DNA of 64,000 nucleotides. Source: Allomyces macrogynus ATCC 38327. Taxonomy: Eukaryota; Blastocladiomycota; Blastocladiomycetes; Blastocladiales; Blastocladiaceae. Shown piece by piece: positions 22,958 to 33,409 of the stretch. How positions within the stretch are numbered: position 1 is the stretch's first letter; each line of letters starts with the position of its first letter. Position numbers and translations under genes: made by a program. The DNA lies in assembly GCA_000151295.1 (NCBI GenBank), contig GG745342.1:625109-689108 (forward strand), written 5' to 3'. The notes beneath the pieces are model-generated. The model did no database searches and had not been told where the DNA came from. It was given only the letters and a program-made list of their open reading frames with translations.

Positions 22958-23188
22958 GAGAGGGAAGAGGAGGAGATAGAATGCAGTTTTGGTGCGGCAT
23001 TTGAACGGCCAGTTTTGGCGACTGACTTTTGCCATCGAGTCTGCCGGTCCAACCCGGGTCCAACCTGACAGCGTTGCTCGCATGCACAACCACCTCCAAC
23101 CCGACCAACATGGCGACCCGGCTCCACGATGACTCGATTGCCGCGCCTCGGCCAGCGCGACGCGTCGGATCGGCTCCGTGACCCGAAG

Positions 23189-24139
23189 TTACATATTGCC
23201 CGTCACGTTCCGGCGCTTGGTGACGCGCGGCGCCGGCGCATCACTCGGCGACGTGGCCGTCGGCGAAACGGCACCGACCGTCGCGCTCCCCGAAGCGCCC
23301 TCTGCCGGCTGCGCCCCGACCTCCCCGCCATCGTCTTCCTCGGCGGGTCGCCGTTTCGCTGCGGACTGCACGACCGCGGGCCGTGCAGGCGCCGCGGCCA
23401 TGGCACCCTGCGCGCGCAGGATCGGTTCGTACTCGAGGAGCTGAATCTTGAACGAGTCGATCGGCGCCATACAGAACCGGCGGTTCTGCACGTAGGTATA
23501 CGCGTGCTCGTAGGGGCACCCAAACAGCTGCATCACATATGCAATCACGAGCGTCGGCGAGCGCGACATGCCGTCGCGGCAGTAGACGAGCACGTTACCC
23601 TTGGTGGCGCCGCCGTCGTCAGCGGTGCGCGAAACGATTTGTGCGGTGCGGTCCGGGGTCGCAAACGGCGGCACGGGTGCGCCGCCATAGGGCCACGCGG
23701 ACCCGCCCGAGCTCGCACGAATTGCGGCGGCGTTGCACAGGAATGCGGCGAGTTGGTCAAAGAGCGGGATGACGGTATTGGCAGCGTTATCGCCGTCGGC
23801 GAGGTCGAGCTCGAGGTACTCGATGGCGCCACGGAAGAGCGGGCGCACAAATGTGCGCGCCTCGTGCGGGTCGCGCACGAGCACGCAGTGCGAGATGCCG
23901 TGCCGCTGCAGGTGCTCGAGGTCGCGCGCGACCGTGTAGGGCCCGAGAAAGAGCCCAGGCACGATTTCCTGCATTTGGCGGCGCATCTCGTACTTCCACT
24001 CGACGGCGGCGAGCAGGCCGGCGTGCGCGGCGGCGCGGTCTTGCAGGGTCTCGGCGTAGGTCGCGGCCGAGGGCGCGAAAATGGTTTGCGGGGCGAGCGG
24101 CATCGGGCTGGTGCTGTTCGGGCCGTGGGCCAGTGCCAT
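23189..24139 (-). CDS. STYX: STYX-like dual-specificity phosphatase
   Basis: Intronless, 316 residues. It carries the STYX signature EMRRQMQEIVPGLFLGPYTV, then HLQRHGISHCVLVRD, the P-loop YCRDGMSRS and IAYVMQLFGCPYEHAYTYVQ followed by NRRFCMAP. Human STYX is a pseudophosphatase because Gly replaces the catalytic Cys. Here Cys187 and Arg193 of the CX5R motif are both present, so the enzyme may be active. The His that usually precedes the Cys is Tyr. Between the core strands and the P-loop there is an extra segment of about 45 residues (roughly 138-182, Ser/Gly/Pro/Ala-rich). The C-terminal 70 residues are disordered with a basic KRRP patch and a KRRN patch near the end. Possible substrates cannot be told from sequence. 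Confidence 0.85.
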   Translation of the reverse strand: MALAHGPNSTSPMPLAPQTIFAPSAATYAETLQDRAAAHAGLLAAVEWKYEMRRQMQEIVPGLFLGPYTVARDLEHLQRHGISHCVLVRDPHEARTFVRPLFRGAIEYLELDLADGDNAANTVIPLFDQLAAFLCNAAAIRASSGGSAWPYGGAPVPPFATPDRTAQIVSRTADDGGATKGNVLVYCRDGMSRSPTLVIAYVMQLFGCPYEHAYTYVQNRRFCMAPIDSFKIQLLEYEPILRAQGAMAAAPARPAVVQSAAKRRPAEEDDGGEVGAQPAEGASGSATVGAVSPTATSPSDAPAPRVTKRRNVTGNM

Positions 24140-24725
24140 CGTAGAGTTGGTGGGGAGGGCCCGGACGATCAGTGGGAACGAATGAGACGCTCTGTGCGAG
24201 TGTGATGCGGCAAGTTGGGGTAGAAGAGGTGCGGGATCGAGCGCGGGCCAAGAGGGCGCGCCGCCAGAGTCGGCAGCGCAATAAAGATTCGGTCGTGGAT
24301 CGCGCTCAGCGTAGCTGCCCGGTGATCATGAATATCGCAGTTCAGACTCGACTCACCTGCAATGCGTTGACACGACCCACGTCATCCGGAGATGAGACCG
24401 CATCCGTCCAGCACAGCGAAAGCTCGCTGATGCCTGCAGGTGGCCAACACCCGCGTCGTGGGATCGAAGCCGACAGTCGCCATAACTGCTCAATGACAGT
24501 ATTCGTTGCGGCGACCGCGCGTCCTGCCGTGCACTGGGGTGGCGCTCCTGGGGCGTCGGTTGTGGCCCTTTGTAATTGTTCTCGCCGCCGGGCGACGTAT
24601 ATCAAATGGCGATTTGACCAGAAAAACAGGTCACGCAAAAGACAGCAACAGCAGCGGTGTCTCCGGGCATTCTTGTTGGTCCTTGCCGTTTCCTCTCCAT
24701 GTGCCACCCTCATCTTCCACTCGCT
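24140..24725. other. intergenic, about 0.6 kb
   Basis: Promoter side of the STYX-like gene and 3' end of the C12orf4-like gene, both on the minus strand. An AATAAA hexamer sits at 24280-24285 on the plus strand only. No gene recognised. Confidence 0.4.
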
Positions 24726-27515
24726 CTACGCCGTGCGGAACACGCTCACCACCGCCGCGCGCGCCGCATCCCACTCGCCCTGACTCATACACACGAGCGT
24801 GACCGCCCCTCCCTCGAGCCGCGCCGTTTCCGGCACACTACCCACACTCGCGCCGGCGGCCACACCCGCGACGCGCCGCGCACGATCGAGCAACGCCGCG
24901 CGAACGGCCTTGGCCACGGCCTCGATCCGGCGCACGGGTACGGGCACCTGTGTGGTCGGTGCGCGGCGACGCGCGTGATGGTGCTCGGTGACGGGCACTG
25001 CGTCCATGGTCGCGGACACCGCCACGTCGAGTCGCCCGCCCGGGTGCATTTGCGTGATCACGTTCCGTAGGAGGTGCGCGGTCGCCGGATCGAGTGCGGC
25101 AGTCGGGGCGTTGGACGACGCTGTGGTCGAGGTCGTGGATGGGGCCGTCGGGAGCAAGTGCGCGACGGCGTTGGCACACGCGAGGTTCGCATGCCGCGTG
25201 ATGTACACGGTCCCAAACGCGTCGTCCTCGTCCTCGTCCGCCGCAGGCGCGCCGAGAATACTGCTCGCCGCATCATCTGTCACCACCGGCGCGGTCTGCG
25301 GCCCATCGATACTCGCAATCGTCATGACCGACGCGCACCGGCCATTTGCACCCCCCGTCGACGGAATCCCCGCAGCGCGGCGCAACTGCGCAGTCAAGTC
25401 CGGGAACACGAGTTCCGGGCTCGCCTCCGCGGCTTTGGCCACGGGCGACGCCCGCGCCACGTCCTTGAGCCGCGTCCCGGGCGCGTACGGTTGCACGAGC
25501 ACGCGCAGGTGTCGGTAGAGGTCAATGGCCATGGCCGACCGGACGGCAATCGCCTCACCCCATGCGACGGCCAGATCGACGTCGGTGTTGGCCGCTGGCG
25601 GGTGTGCGGCGGTCGGCGGGACGAGGTACGTGCGCCAGGTGGGCGCAAGGATGATGGTGACGATAAACGGCATTTTGAGCTGCGCGCCGAGGAGAACGTC
25701 GAACGATTCGGTCAGGGGCGGGCCGGACCTGGACGGCGGTGCGCTGGGGGTCGGCGGGACCGAGCTGATGGAGGCCGCGGGCGGGAGACTCGACGATGGC
25801 CCAGTCGGGCCGGAGGGTGGGGATGTACCCGTCGCGTCGGGACGAAGCGCGCCGCCGAGCCATCCCGTGAGCTTGCCCTGGACCTCGGTCTGCAAAAACT
25901 TGAACGGAAGCCACTGCGAACCCGCGCCGTCGTCCGTGAGCGCGGGCGCGTCGGCGACCGCGGGCGATGGCTCAGGTTCAGGTTCCTGCAGCAGCGCTTC
26001 GAGGTGAGACCGCAGGCTCGGCATCCACGCCGAAGCGGCGGCTGGCGGGGATGCGGAAACGGGAGCGGGTGCGGGGGCCGGGACCGGTGCCGGGGCGGTC
26101 GCAGCACGTTCGTGACGGTCGCGCTTGCGCGCGAGATACCGCTGCACGCGGTCGGGGTTCTCGAGCAGAAGGCCGAGCGCGCGCTCGACGTTGTGGTCGG
26201 ACAGGCGGAGGGCTGCCGCGGCCTCGTCCTGCGAAAACCCCATTTCGGTGATTTGCGCGACGTCGGGCGGGACGGGAGCGTCGTCGACCGAGGGCTATGT
26301 TTGTCGATCACGTCAGCCGTGGGCTCAAGGATCATGATGGGCTCGAGAAACACGTACTTGTGGAGGAGAGGGCTCCTGATCAGGCACCGGTGCTGGTTCC
26401 TCGTTCGTGGCCGCGTCAGCCTCGTCGTGCCCTGCACTCGCGACGAGCCGCAACAGCTCGGTACTTGCGCTCTTGCGCAACGTGCGTCTCCGCGCAGCCG
26501 CGCGATCTTCCTCAGTCTCCTCCACCACAGCAACTGGCACTGCCGCGGCTTGCGCGGGCATCGAGTGCCAACGTGCCCTCCAACTCTGTTCTTCCGCGTG
26601 CACTTCCTCGTCAAACACGGCGGCAATCAGTGCGCGGTACTCGATCCCCGGCTCACGCTTCAGGACACGCGCAACGGCGCGAACAAATGTGCGAAACTCG
26701 GCACGCTGTGCCCGGGCGAGCGCCTTCATTTCGGCGCGCCAGTGACGACGCACGGCATCGAGATCTGGTGCGGATCGTGCCGACGCGTTACTCGCCGATC
26801 GTGCACGCGTACCGCTGATGGGGGCGGTGGTGACGGGCACATCGACGAGTGTTGATGCACGGCGTGCGGTGGTAGCCGAGGCGATGGCCGCGTCGCGCTG
26901 CGATGCGAGAACCCCATGTGCGGCGGCGTACCGCACTTGCAGGCCGAGAACCGCGTCGAGTAGACCCGGGACGGGCGCGTGGATGACGGCTTGGAAGGCG
27001 GATGCGAACGCGTCCTCATCATCGGCGTCGGCGTCCGCAGTCGCTGGCGGATCGTCGGTTGAGGTGGTCGCGTCGTACAGGGCGGCCAGGTGTGCGACGC
27101 GTGCGCCGAGGTCGGTTCCTTCGGCCCCGGTTGAGGGTAGACCTAGCACGCGCTGCGCGTCGAGTACGGCACGCGCGACCTGGGCGCGTAACGAAGGGAG
27201 CAGGTGCACGGGCACGGCGTGGCGGATCATGAGAGCGGCGAGCCGCGTCGCCGGGCGACAGCCCTTCGGGAATGTGGCCGTCAGGACATAGTGGCCTTCG
27301 GCGACGTTAAACGGCAGGCGCAGCGTAATGCGTGACGGGCACACGTCAGCCAGGGGCGGATCAGCCGGGTTATGGTCATGGTCGTGGTCATGGTCGTGGT
27401 CATGGTGGTCGGGCGCGGAAAAGAGGAAAAGGTCGAGCGCGGCGGGCGCGGTCAGGTCCGGGTCGTGTGCTGCCGCGCTCTGCAGCAAGTCGGGCGCGGG
27501 TGCGACGTCGGCCAT
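24726..27515 (-). CDS. FERRY3: C12orf4/FERRY subunit 3 homologue with an internal UBA domain
   Basis: Two exons, 27515-26358 and 26294-24726, joined by a 63-nt intron (GTACGT...CATAG), 908 residues. Blocks recognisable from the DUF2362/C12orf4 family: AFASAFQAVIHAPVPGLLDA with a following ASQRDAAI helix, HWRAEMKALARAQRAEFRTF, LTESFDVLLGAQLK and GTVYITRHANL near the C-terminus, in the same order as the human protein. C12orf4 is subunit Fy-3 of the FERRY complex, a Rab5 effector linking mRNAs to early endosomes. Just after the intron lies a clear UBA domain (ITEMGFSQDEAAAALRLSDH, then ERALGLLLENPDRV), followed by a Pro/Ala-rich linker; I do not remember a UBA in the roughly 550-residue human protein. 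An Asp-His repeat (DHDHDHDHDHD) lies near residue 40. Confidence 0.82.
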
Positions 27516-28130
27516 GCTGCGGGGCGCGCCGACGTCAATGCGGTCAACTGTGGAGTCGTGGGCGTTGATGGGTGTTGGCGAAAGCCGGTCAGGATGGCTT
27601 ACGATGGTGGCAGATGGTGACCGCCAGCTGGAGCGGAGCGCCTTGCGCCCTTGCAGATGTTGGATACCGACGCAGGAGCACTAAAAAAATACGCAAAAAC
27701 GAGCAACAACAGACGGCGCACTCGAAATAATCCAGGTCGCCGTCGTCTTCTCACTTGGCCGTTAATTTGCGTCGGGATTCGAACCCGGAACCGATGGTGC
27801 CTCCAACAGGACGCGTGCTGGCAAACCTGTCGTGCATCCGTGACACAGAGGCTGTCGAGATCGCCGACACGAACCATCCTCTGCCGAGCAGCTGCTTCGT
27901 TTGCGACCCGCCGCATGTCCTAATAGTCGTATTCCGCCATCACGCTCATCACGACTGCGACGACGACGTCGCGACACTTGCGGCATTGAAACCCGCAAAC
28001 TGGCACCTACTCGTGTGCACTCCCCTCAGCCCTCGAGCCCGGCCGCGTTCCAATTTCCCGCCGCTCTTCAGCACTTCCAGCCCGACACGACACACGACTC
28101 GACTGCCCCTGATCCCCCAACTCCCCAACT
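27516..28130. other. divergent promoter region of FERRY3 and U2AF1
   Basis: 615 bp between two divergent starts. A B-box-like motif on the minus strand (GGGTTCGAATCCC, 27772-27784) stands alone without a foldable tRNA around it. No other feature recognised. Confidence 0.4.
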
Positions 28131-29234
28131 ATGGCCGACTATCTCGCTTCTATTTACGGCACCGAAAAGGACAAGTGCGTATCCTGACCCTCGGCCTCGC
28201 TCTCGACTGCATCCCGCTGATCCAGTCCTAACCACTCCGATCACCTTTCGCGCCGACGGCCAAACAGGGTCAATTGCTCCTTTTACTTCAAAATTGGCTC
28301 GTGCCGGCACGGCGACCGCTGCTCGCGCAAGCACGTCAAGCCGACGTTTACGCCGACCATTCTTGTGCGCAATGTCTACAAGAACCCTGCGCACGACCCG
28401 ACCTGCGCCATGACCGAGCCGGAGCTGCAAGAACACTTTGACGCCTTTTACGAGGACTGGTACCGCGAGCTCGCCATGCTCGGCCCGCTCGAGGAGATGC
28501 ACGTCTGTGACAATGTCGGCGAGCACCTCGTTGGCAACGTCTACGCGCGGTACAAGGCCGAGTCGGACGCGGCCAACGCGGTCGAGAAGTTGAACGACCG
28601 CTACTACGCTGGGTTCCCGCTCTACGCCGAACTGTGCCCGGTGACCGACTTCCGTGAAGGTAACGCAATGCCGCGCTTGATCGCTTTCTGACGCTGAAAG
28701 TATAAATTACTCACGTTTCCGCTTTCCCTACCAATAGCATGCTGCCGCCAACACGAAGACCGCATGTGCAACCGCGGCGGGTTCTGCAACTTCATGCACT
28801 TGCGGCACCCGACCGCCGACCTCCGTCTCGAGCTACACGACGCGCAAAAGGCCATGCTCAAGGCCAAGGGCTTTGAGGGTATTGGCCGGTCGGCGGCACG
28901 CCGTCGGTCGTCACGGTCGCGGTCGCGCAGTCCCGCGCGCACGTCGCGCCGGTCGAGCCGATGGGAGGAGGACGATGAGGCGCGCCGGAGCCGCGAACCG
29001 CGCGAGAGTCGCGAGCCGCGCGAATCCCGCGACTCGCGCGAGGGCCGTGACCGTGACCCGCGCCGGAGCAGCACGCGCGAGGCCGCGACCGAAGAGCGGG
29101 ACCCGCGTCGGTCCGCACCGCCGACAGAGGAGACGCGGACAAGCAGTCGGCACGAGGACCGTGCGCGGGACCGCGACCGGGAGCGGGGCGAGCGCGCGGA
29201 CCGGTCAGACCGCCCGGAACGCGAACGGGCATGA
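28131..29234 (+). CDS. U2AF1: splicing factor U2AF small subunit (U2AF35)
   Basis: Exons 28131-28174, 28268-28659 and 28738-29234; introns of 93 and 78 nt; 310 residues. The start MADYLASIYGTEKDK is typical of the family. Zinc finger 1 (C-x8-C-x5-C-x3-H, residues 18-37: CSFYFKIGSCRHGDRCSRKH), a U2AF-homology RRM with MHVCDNVGEHLVGNVYARY and PVTDFRE, and zinc finger 2 (CRQHEDRMCNRGGFCNFMH) follow in order. U2AF35 reads the 3' splice-site AG and pairs with U2AF65 through the UHM. The tail is an RS-type region rich in SRSRSRS and later RE/RD dipeptides. Intron 2 splits the DFRE|ACCRQ junction. Confidence 0.96.
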
Positions 29235-30196
29235 ACAGAGAGGCAAGCTGAGCGTAGCGAGTGGTCCGGGTTGGTGTTAATTTTATATCATGTTTTTTGG
29301 GTCCACCGCGCTCGAGCGCGTTCGAGCTCATTCGAGGTTTGAGACAAGTTTGGGCGACGTCAGAGCGCGTCAGAGCCCACTCTTGCGAGGACGATATTCT
29401 GGTCAGCGAGAAGCGCGATCTGTGTTGGCGAAAGCAGATGAATGCATTTGGCGAGGCGATACACACGTGACTTCGGAAATCACCTGGCCTTGTTCAACAT
29501 GGTCGCAAACCTGGTTCGTTCGATTTTGCAAGCGAGCTTGGCTGTTCCGTGTTGCCCCCCCTCTCGACACATACCGTTGTTTGGTAAGGGTGCCCTTGCC
29601 CCCAGCACGCACGACCACGGCACCTACGGCGACCACCACACTCCACGACCAAAATTGCACGCTGCACCGCCCAACGACAGAACGGACCCTTGCGCAGCGA
29701 TTATCAAGCCGAAACGACGGCCGAACGCTCGTCTCCAACCCGTGGCCACGCCCGTCCATCCGTCCCCGAACGACCGTTTGGACCGACCCACCCACCCCCG
29801 CTGCGCGCTCCTCCGAGCGGCAGGCTGCATTCCATCCGGACTTGCCGTATTGCGACATTTTGGAGTGAAGATGGTTTCGCATCGGGGTGGGTGATGCGGC
29901 CGAGCGAGTTTGCAACGGGAACGCTGCTCATTGGTCACCTGTGCGAGCAACGTCACGAACGAATCGGCACCATATATTCTGCACTCGGCACGATATTCGG
30001 TGTTTTCGCGCCGGTTGCACGCTCGCGGGCATTTCGCGGTCCCGTTCGTGGTGGTGGTGGTGCTCGCTCGCTCGCTCGCTCGTGCGGCGCCGTGCTGTGG
30101 TCATGCATTCTCGCCGATTTTCCGACGAGCGGTCGCACTAAACAGCAGCATTTTCGCTCTTTTCCGCGTCGTTTTTGCGGAAATAGACACGTCACA
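29235..30196. other. intergenic, about 1 kb, upstream of RPL17
   Basis: Contains a GCTC tandem tract at 30062-30081 and a GGTGGT tract just before it. No gene recognised; presumably the U2AF1 terminator and the RPL17 promoter/5' leader. Confidence 0.4.
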
Positions 30197-30824
30197 ATGG
30201 TTCGGTACTCGGCTACCCCTGCCAACTCGGCTAAGAGTGCGTCATTTTCTTTGTGGAAGCGCATTTTTCCGGTCAGACCGCTCATCGTTACGGAATTTCA
30301 CTCGTTTAGCCGCCAAGGCGCGCGGCTCGTACCTGCGTGTCTCGTTCAAGAAGACGCGCGAGGCCGCTGCGACCATCTCGGGCATGCCTCTCGCCAAGGC
30401 CGTTGCCTTCCTGAACGCCGTCAAGGAGCACAAGCGCGCGGTGCCGTTCCGTCGCTTCAACGGTGGTGTGGGCCGCACGGCGCAGGCCAACGAGTGGAAC
30501 ACGACGCAGGCGCGGTGGCCCGTCAAGTCGGCCGAGTTCCTGCTCGACCTGCTCAAGAACGCCGAGGCTAACGCCAAGTCCAAGGAGCTCGAGACGGAGA
30601 AGCTCGTGGTCAAGCACATTCAGGTGAACCAGGCCCCGAAGCAGCGCCGCCGCACGTACCGCGCGCACGGCCGCATCAACCCCTACCAGTCGCACCCGTG
30701 CCACGTTGAGCTCATGCTCGCCGAGGAGGACGCGCAAGTGCAGAAGGCCAAGGACCTGAGCCTCATCAAGATCACCAAGAAGCAGGCCGTGCTCAAGGCC
30801 AAGGCTGCGCTCCGCAACGAGTAA
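30197..30824 (+). CDS. RPL17: 60S ribosomal protein L17 (uL22)
   Basis: Exons 30197-30236 and 30310-30824, one 73-nt intron, 184 residues, the same length as human RPL17. Exon 1 encodes [13 protein letters not shown]; splicing (GTGCGT...TTTAG) joins it to [20 protein letters not shown]. Other landmarks are [53 protein letters not shown] and [13 protein letters not shown]. uL22 lines the polypeptide exit tunnel of the large ribosomal subunit. The start context CACAATGG is good. An early intron is common in ribosomal protein genes. Confidence 0.96.
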
Positions 30825-31169
30825 AGCTGGGTGTTTTTTCTTGATCGGAAATGGACGTGCTCCTGTGCTTGCCTGCTTTCATTTCGTTGCGGCTTCTTAG
30901 TTTGCCAGTTTCATTGCAGGTAACCCATCAGTCCCAAAAGATGATGGCATCTCAGAATCTGCGAGGAGCGTGCCCAGATCAGGCCGTGTTGAGCCACAAA
31001 TACCTGGCGTTGGTCCCATCATGATCATATCCATGATTCGCGCCAAAGCACAGGCAGAGGGAGTCGAAGTTGTCAGGTCAGACACCTGCCACCATGGCTG
31101 AATGTCAAGCCAAGTGCCCTGTGGCTAACAGGAGACACAGTCAATGGTGTATGTTGTCGACCTTGTTGT
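30825..31169. other. intergenic, lower-GC, CpG-poor
   Basis: Downstream of RPL17 the base composition drops and TG/CA dinucleotides become common while CG is scarce. This continues into the inverted-repeat element. No gene recognised. Confidence 0.45.
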
Positions 31170-31910
31170 TGACAGGGCCATTGGTCCTCAACAAATCGCC
31201 AAAATGGTTGGTCTTATTTCAGCATGCACATTGCTGCTCAACCGCCTTGCTGGCCACATTGATTTGAACTGTTTGCTGCAGGCTGCTGCCCCCCCCCCCC
31301 CCATTGCTCACATGGCAATTACTTGAATATTTCAGATGGTGGTGAACCATGATAAATCACATTTTGCACCCCTCACAAATGTGAGGGGATGGCAGCCAAA
31401 GCATGGGCACAAGTTCAGACATCAAATGGGTAGTGCTGACAGGTCCCACAATAGGAGCTGAGGATGTGGAGAGGATTCTATCTCTAACACAAAGAACACC
31501 ATCAGACAGGGGTGGCTTGCGCAATGCTTCCACATTTTGGGGGGACACACTGGAGTGCAGGTCGGTAGAATGGACAATATAGCAGAGGCGAGTCGCCCAG
31601 CAAGAGATACAGGTTATTGCAGGCACCCATTTTGCTGTGGGCCTAATGGTCACACCACAGTCTGCAGCCAACAGAACTCCTCACATTTATGAGGGGTGCA
31701 AAATGCGATTTATCACGGTTCACCACCATCTGAAATAATCACATAATATTTACATGAGCAATAGGTGGCAGTAGCCTGCAGCATACAGTTCACGTCGATG
31801 TGCCCAGTAAGGCGGTTGAGCAGTGATGTCCAGTGAGCAACAACACACATGCAGCTGGCCATGTCAGTGACCCAGCACACTGCGGGTGAAATGGCCCTGT
31901 CGACGGGCAG
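31170..31910. repeat. imperfect long inverted repeat (fold-back/MITE-like element)
   Basis: Inner arms 31,329-31,384 and 31,681-31,736 are reverse complements over 56 bp with three clear mismatches in the part compared base by base. Outer arms continue with more divergence to about 31,170 on the left and 31,910 on the right; both keep, for example, CTGCTCAACCGCCTT and a GACAGGGCCATT end. The spacer (31,385-31,680) has no recognisable gene. A run of 14 C (31,289-31,302) sits in the left arm. Where the arms differ, the left arm often has TG or CA where the right has CG. A mobile fold-back element is one explanation, an inverted gene-fragment duplication the other. Confidence 0.7.
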
Positions 31911-32285
31911 CGACCAAGTGGCATCCGGCTCGCTGGCAGCTGCTTCTGCGCCGACCACGACAGCGTTTGTGGTGGCGTTTCGATTTCTCACAGGCGTCTC
32001 TTCGCGGTCACGGTGCGCAGCAATCCTGGCAGGTGCCTGGCCACAACTTGGCATGGCACATCGGCCCATCGGCATCCACGACGCGACCGTGTCCTTCACG
32101 ACGACGACGTTTGTGCCGTCGACGTCGACAACACGGCCGGAAATCACTACAACTCGCTGCAAAATGAACCAATCGCCCGCACCTGCACGCTCGCCGTTGC
32201 CGACCCGCGGCGGCGGCGCCGATCCGCCGCTCGAATGTCCCCATCTTGCTGTTCCTGTCGTGCCGCGCAGTACCCGCCACCCCAT
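31713..32285 (-). other. coding-like open frame over the right repeat arm; status unclear
   Basis: An open frame on the minus strand. Its 3' half lies in the right arm and its 5' half overlaps the NECAP first exon. A stretch reads VVVISGRVVDVDGTNVVVV, a beta-rich pattern like an OB-fold strand pair. Further on, LLNRLTGHIDVNCMLQA matches LLNRLAGHIDLNCLLQA encoded by the left arm (plus strand, about 31,234-31,284). Agreement at the protein level between arms suggests the repeat derives from a coding sequence. No ATG or family could be fixed, so I do not call a gene. Confidence 0.3.
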
Positions 32286-33310
32286 CTCCCATCTGACCCG
32301 AATCCCTCCTCATCCTCGCGCGTAGCTACGCTTCAAGTCTTCCGCGACGTGCAAATCTTCCGCCTCCCGCCGCGCCCCTCGGCACGCGGATACCGCGCAC
32401 AAGACTGGGACCCAAACACCGTCTGGCGCGGCCGGCTGCGCGTCCTTCAACTGACCTTCCCCACCTCTGCCACGGCTCGCGCCTACGCCCTTTCTACGGG
32501 CCCGACAGGTCCGACCGTCTGCGTCCTGCGCATCGAGGACACTACCACCGGCGACCTATTCGGGGAAGCCATTCTCCGCGGCCGCGCGCGCGGCGACGAG
32601 GCTGCGGTCGAGCCCGTGATCGACTCGTCGCGGTACTTTGTTGTGCGGCTGTCGGACCGCACGTCGGGGCGGCACGCGTTTGTCGGGATGGGGTTTGCCG
32701 AGCGGTCGGACGCGTTCGACTTGAATGTCGCACTCATGGATTTTGAGAAGGTCGTCAAGTACGATTTGGCGCTCGAAGAGGCAGGAGGGGATCATGCCAA
32801 GGCCGCCGCGGCGGTCGCGGCGGCGAGTGGCGCGATTTCGGTGGGGACAAGTGCGGGTGGGTCGTTGCCGGATTTGGCGCTTAAGGACGGGCAGCAGATT
32901 GCGATCAATTTGGGCAACGTACGGTTTTTCTCGACGGACGTGGATCTTGCGACGCTAACTGACCGATTACACGTCCCGGTTTGTAGTTGGCCAAGAAACT
33001 CGGTGGGAACACGCCCATGACCACGACGACGACGGCGGCGCCCGTGTCCGACGACCCGTTCGCGTTCCCGCCGCCGCCACCGGCACCGAGTGCCGCCGCG
33101 ACCACGTCGACCGCGAGCAAGCGCACGAGCGGGGACGAGTGGGGCGAATTCACAGCGTTTGCCAGCCCAAGCGCGACCGCGCCGTCGGGAACGTCGTCGA
33201 GTGGAACGGGGTGCGTGGATTACAGCGTGTCGGCACGATCGGATTTGTATGGCTCACGTTCATTTATCCCCGAGTGTAGGAACGGCGGCTCGGGGTGGGT
33301 GCAGTTCTGA
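32164..33310 (+). CDS. NECAP1: NECAP, adaptin-ear-binding coat-associated protein
   Basis: Proposed exons 32164-32269, 32326-32918, 32987-33210 and 33280-33310, 317 residues. The PH-like NECAP domain is unmistakable: VQIFRLPPRPSARGYRAQDW, WRGRLRVLQLTF, GDLFGEAILRG, VIDSSRYFVVRLSD, HAFVGMGFAERSDAFDLNVA and LKDGQQIAINLGN. The C-terminal tail has the adaptor-ear motif DEWGEF and ends GWVQF, as in animal NECAPs, which assist AP-2/clathrin vesicle formation. The last intron (33,211-33,279, 69 nt) is stop-free and in frame; I call it spliced because of its size and GTGCGT/TGTAG ends, but a version retaining it (340 aa) is possible. Exon 1 and its 56-nt intron are the least certain part. Confidence 0.88.
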
Positions 33311-33409
33311 TTTCACGCTGCGATAAATACCGATTTGTCCGGCTCGTCTTTGTGTTGGCTGGGCAAGCAACTCGCGATTGCAGTCAGCTATGGTCAAAAA
33401 GAACAGTTT

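Noticed and set aside
27767..27850. Minus-strand tRNA suggested by the B-box-like GGGTTCGAATCCC
   Set aside because: No matching A box, anticodon arm or pairing acceptor stem could be placed around it at tRNA spacing.
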